Assembly (NCBI RefSeq): GCF_022581195.2
Contig: NC_061452.1
Span: 9,121,501 to 9,185,500, forward strand
DNA: 64,000 nt
Source of the DNA: Helicoverpa zea
Taxonomy: Eukaryota; Arthropoda; Insecta; Lepidoptera; Noctuidae
Direction of reading: 5' to 3'
The notes under the pieces: generated by a model
Databases searched by the model: none
What the model was told of the DNA's origin: nothing
What the model saw: the letters and a program-made list of their open reading frames with translations, nothing else
Translations under genes and position numbers: made by a program
In this document: positions 61,071-64,000 of the stretch, in pieces
How the letters are laid out: each line of letters opens with the position of its first letter
How positions within the stretch are numbered: the first letter of the stretch is position 1

Positions 61071-63474
61071 TGATTACGCTTCAGGAAAATTGCGTAGCAC
61101 CCCTATTTGTGTGTAGAATCTGGCACTTGTAGCGAATCAGGAAGTCAGCAGGAAGTAACATATCTCAGATTAATTATTTGATAAAACGATCTTGACATTA
61201 AACATTTTCTCTAGTGATTAATTTTCTGCTTATGGCGATTATCATTTTGAAATTGAATGCATCTAAACGCCAATTAATACCAGCACACTTCATTAAGCGC
61301 ACTGACAGCTATTGGCGATTGGCATCGCAAGTGATCGCTTCAGAATGTATGGCCTTCCTGACACGAACATGGCTTCTTCATTAAAGGGTTATCAGCGGAA
61401 TAATGAACGGCCTTATAATTGTATATGATACGATATGATGAACTTGATGCAAGTTGCAGTGCGCTCAATTACGACGGCAACACTACTAACGTCTGTGCGT
61501 GCCAATAGCAAAATTGTAAACACGTCCCTGTCTACAGCTGGCAGATATTTAATAATCTCAAATATCTAGATTGGCATCAATTACGTTTGAGAATTCCTGA
61601 TACTTATACTTGGTTACTTATAGAAATACTTGGTTCGAGATCCCAATGTCAAAGGGATGCATGAAGGTGGGGCTGGATGTCTAGTAGAAGGCTAAACACA
61701 ATGTAAAAATAGATGTGTCAAAACGGAAGAACTTAGGTGCTTACTGATAAACAAAGAAATAATTACAATGTAGACTAATAATTAAAAATGTTGTGTAGCT
61801 CATTAAATTATTTGGGTTGGTAGGTACTCGTATGTTTTGTAAGATGAGAATAATAAGGCGGACTTATTTGTCACTGAAGCAATTTATCTATTTCATCGAA
61901 AAAATATATTTTACTGTTTCATTTAGGCGACAGATGACATTAATTCACTCGCTTTAATTAATTATGTTGAAACAGGAGACATCGTCGCATTTCTATTTAT
62001 TTTTGACTCTCGCAAATCTGTGTAGACTTGTTGATGTTAGAAAGAAACTTCTATTGCGTTAAACATTATTCCCAAAGTTTAACTTGTTTTGCATCAAGCA
62101 GAACTAATACGACCAATGCAAGTTAAGAGGACACTAGGACTTGAAAGCTGATGTTACAAGCTGGTTGTCTAAATTACACATTAAAATAAAATGCATTCGA
62201 TCTAAATAATAATGGCATAATTATTAAGAATTAATTAAGAATTAATTAAGAATTCATTAAAGTACACGAGTAAGAAGTCATTCGATCGCACATACTTATG
62301 ACGTTCACACAGAACATAAACCAATCCGACAGATTCCAAAATCTTCCGTTTATCCCATCACATTAATAGCTTCTTGATCATTGCCAGAATTATTAAAATG
62401 GCAATTATATTTTGATGGATAGCAATTATTTATTACTGACACGATATAAATATTCAGCGTAGTCCAAATACTGGACGCCGATAATTGGTCACATTTGTCG
62501 AAAATTTGGCTTTCATTCAACTCGTGTAGTTACATAGAGGTTGTGATAACAATTGTCTTAATTATTTGGAATTGAATAAGATTTATGGTCCATTAGTGGG
62601 CACATTAGCTGCTCTATTCCGGAGCTGTGTTTACTTCCTCATGTACTAAACAATATATTAGGGACAGATTAACATTAATCATAGCAGAGAAAAACTTCCA
62701 AAGGCTCCTAAACCATTATTGATTCCAAAACATTGGAAACCTAAGGACAATCTGGATAACTTACCTAGTATTTATTGCTAAAATTTTGTAAAACGACAAA
62801 CTAAAACTCAAGAAACGTAGCTGTGTAAAATACATAGTTAATAACTATAAAACTGCTGAAAGCAAACTTGAAGATATTTTAGCAGCCGTCCAGCTATATA
62901 CCAACAAGCTCTCGTGTATCGTGATATACCCCGCCGAGGAGTGCCAGTCTGCCCAATGTCAAGGCGAAACTTGATTAACGATACCACAGAAATAGATCTG
63001 TTAGACTTTGCTTTATTGCTGCTGTAAAAATATTTTATAATTGATAAGGTTGTAATTTGTAATTATACGTCTACATCTAAGACTCGAAATAACATTCAAA
63101 TAGGTTCCTGTCCTTAAGATTTAAATAAAAACAACCACTTGCGTCACACCATAGCAGGAACATTTTTGAGTCCAAAAATGCCTTTTGCCTAGTCAGTAAA
63201 TATCAGAGATAGTAAAACACAAAGACTGAGAACATCGGTAATGCAAATACTTGGAAAGTAGTTCCGCTGTAAAGAGCATTATTTTGATTTACGGCAGTGG
63301 AAAAGCGAAATATATCACAAAACATAATAGAAGAAATATATTGCTTTGGTAGCAACACTTAATATTCTTTACAAAGCCGTCGGGAAATAGAAGTGTGGGA
63401 ACCGCTTGGTACTGCTTGCGCCAGTTGTTTGTAATTGAACAAAAGCTGATAAGTTTCGGATATCGTTGTATAAA

Positions 63475-63707
63475 TTATAGTTCGGCCATTCAGAGAATGC
63501 GTTCCTGACACGTCGCGATTGAACTGACGACGTAACTTTGCAATGGCGTTGCAGTTACGATAAAAATATTTTTGCTGGTTGTTTACCGTTTTAACAATTG
63601 AGGAGCATTAAAACAACATTATTATATCAATAATCAATGAATGTAGTTACGTCGTCAGTTCAATCGCGACGTGTCAGGAACGCATTCTCTGAATGGCCGA
63701 ACTATAA
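63475..63707. repeat. Perfect 62-bp inverted repeat around a 109-nt loop
   Basis: 63475-63536 (beginning ttatagttcggccattcag) is the exact reverse complement of 63646-63707 (ending gaatggccgaactataa). No mismatch was seen over 62 bases. Possible natures are a MITE with long arms, a recent foldback, or a hairpin-RNA source. Confidence 0.9.
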
Positions 63708-64000
63708 CGGTAACAATTGGTGTAGGGGCACGGGCGGCGCTGGCCGAGGGCCCATTGCACCAAACCCTTATTTTACACAGATAGGTCACGCGATGTTACT
63801 GCAGTGATGACACCTTTTGAGTTTACACTCAAGGTTGTTTTATAGGCTTAAATACACGTAAAGATGTTTCGTGTCACACCAATTAGGTATTGTGATTTTA
63901 TAACTATGTTCAAGTCATGTTGATACGATATGTGTATAGCGAGTGTAGAGCATGAAATTACACTTTCTATTTTGGTTTGCCTGATAGATAGTATATGTCA

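Larger units (their letters stand above)
59835..64000. other. CCP1 5' intron or 5' flank
   Basis: The missing N-terminal CCP1 exon(s) should lie here or beyond, but I could not identify one. A GC-rich patch occurs at about 59935-60085 and a stronger one at 60860-61070. Past 61100 the sequence is AT-rich, with a threefold aagaattaatt tandem at about 62226-62258 and a perfect inverted repeat near the right edge. Confidence 0.45.

Overview
The window is nuclear DNA from an insect, almost certainly a moth and probably noctuid-like. The evidence is the spliced metazoan genes with GT-AG introns, the AT-rich introns loaded with MITEs, and at least five copies of a tRNA-headed SINE of a type I associate with noctuid moths (from memory, not searched). 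There is no bacterial or viral gene content.

Layout. (1) 1-1232, plus strand: the last two exons of a MOV10/Armitage-type SF1 RNA helicase, entering from the left edge. (2) 1233-4734: an intergenic stretch that is mostly transposon debris: a 242-bp retroposon with an 18-bp target duplication right after the helicase stop, a SINE piece, a foldback element, and an inverted pair of MITEs. (3) 4735-17657, plus strand: a complete hook gene (13 exons, 699 codons), the dynein/endosome adaptor. Its intron 8 holds a striking 148-bp tandem array. Each unit repeats the 3' part of exon 8 together with its splice donor. A decayed mariner-derived element with about 300-bp inverted repeats has inserted into the array, followed by two abutting TTA-flanked MITEs. 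(4) 17658-20697: hook 3' region, convergent with the next gene. (5) 20698-59834, minus strand: an AGTPBP1/Nna1 (CCP1) cytosolic carboxypeptidase gene, 24 recognisable coding exons with only the extreme N terminus not found. (6) 38362-about 52650, plus strand: a secreted C-type-lectin-domain gene of six coding exons, lying wholly inside the 28.3-kb CCP1 intron that splits the catalytic domain, on the opposite strand. (7) 59835-64000: 5' flank or 5' intron of CCP1 with GC-rich islands and a perfect 62-bp inverted repeat.

How the genes relate. Hook and CCP1 both concern microtubules (cargo adaptor for dynein; removal of tubulin glutamates) but are convergent neighbours with no sign of shared control. 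The lectin gene has its own TATA plus initiator promoter and is probably a cuticle or extracellular-matrix protein unrelated to its host gene.

Most interesting observations: a pair of homologous, phase-matched CCP1 exons separated by only 32 nt, which looks like sterically enforced mutually exclusive splicing; the hook exon-8/splice-donor tandem array; and a lectin stop codon that overlaps a splice donor, so one splice choice would switch between a short lectin and one with a 143-residue acidic tail. Exon boundaries were placed by eye from reading frame, splice signals and family knowledge. Target-site duplications, terminal repeats and palindromes were read directly.
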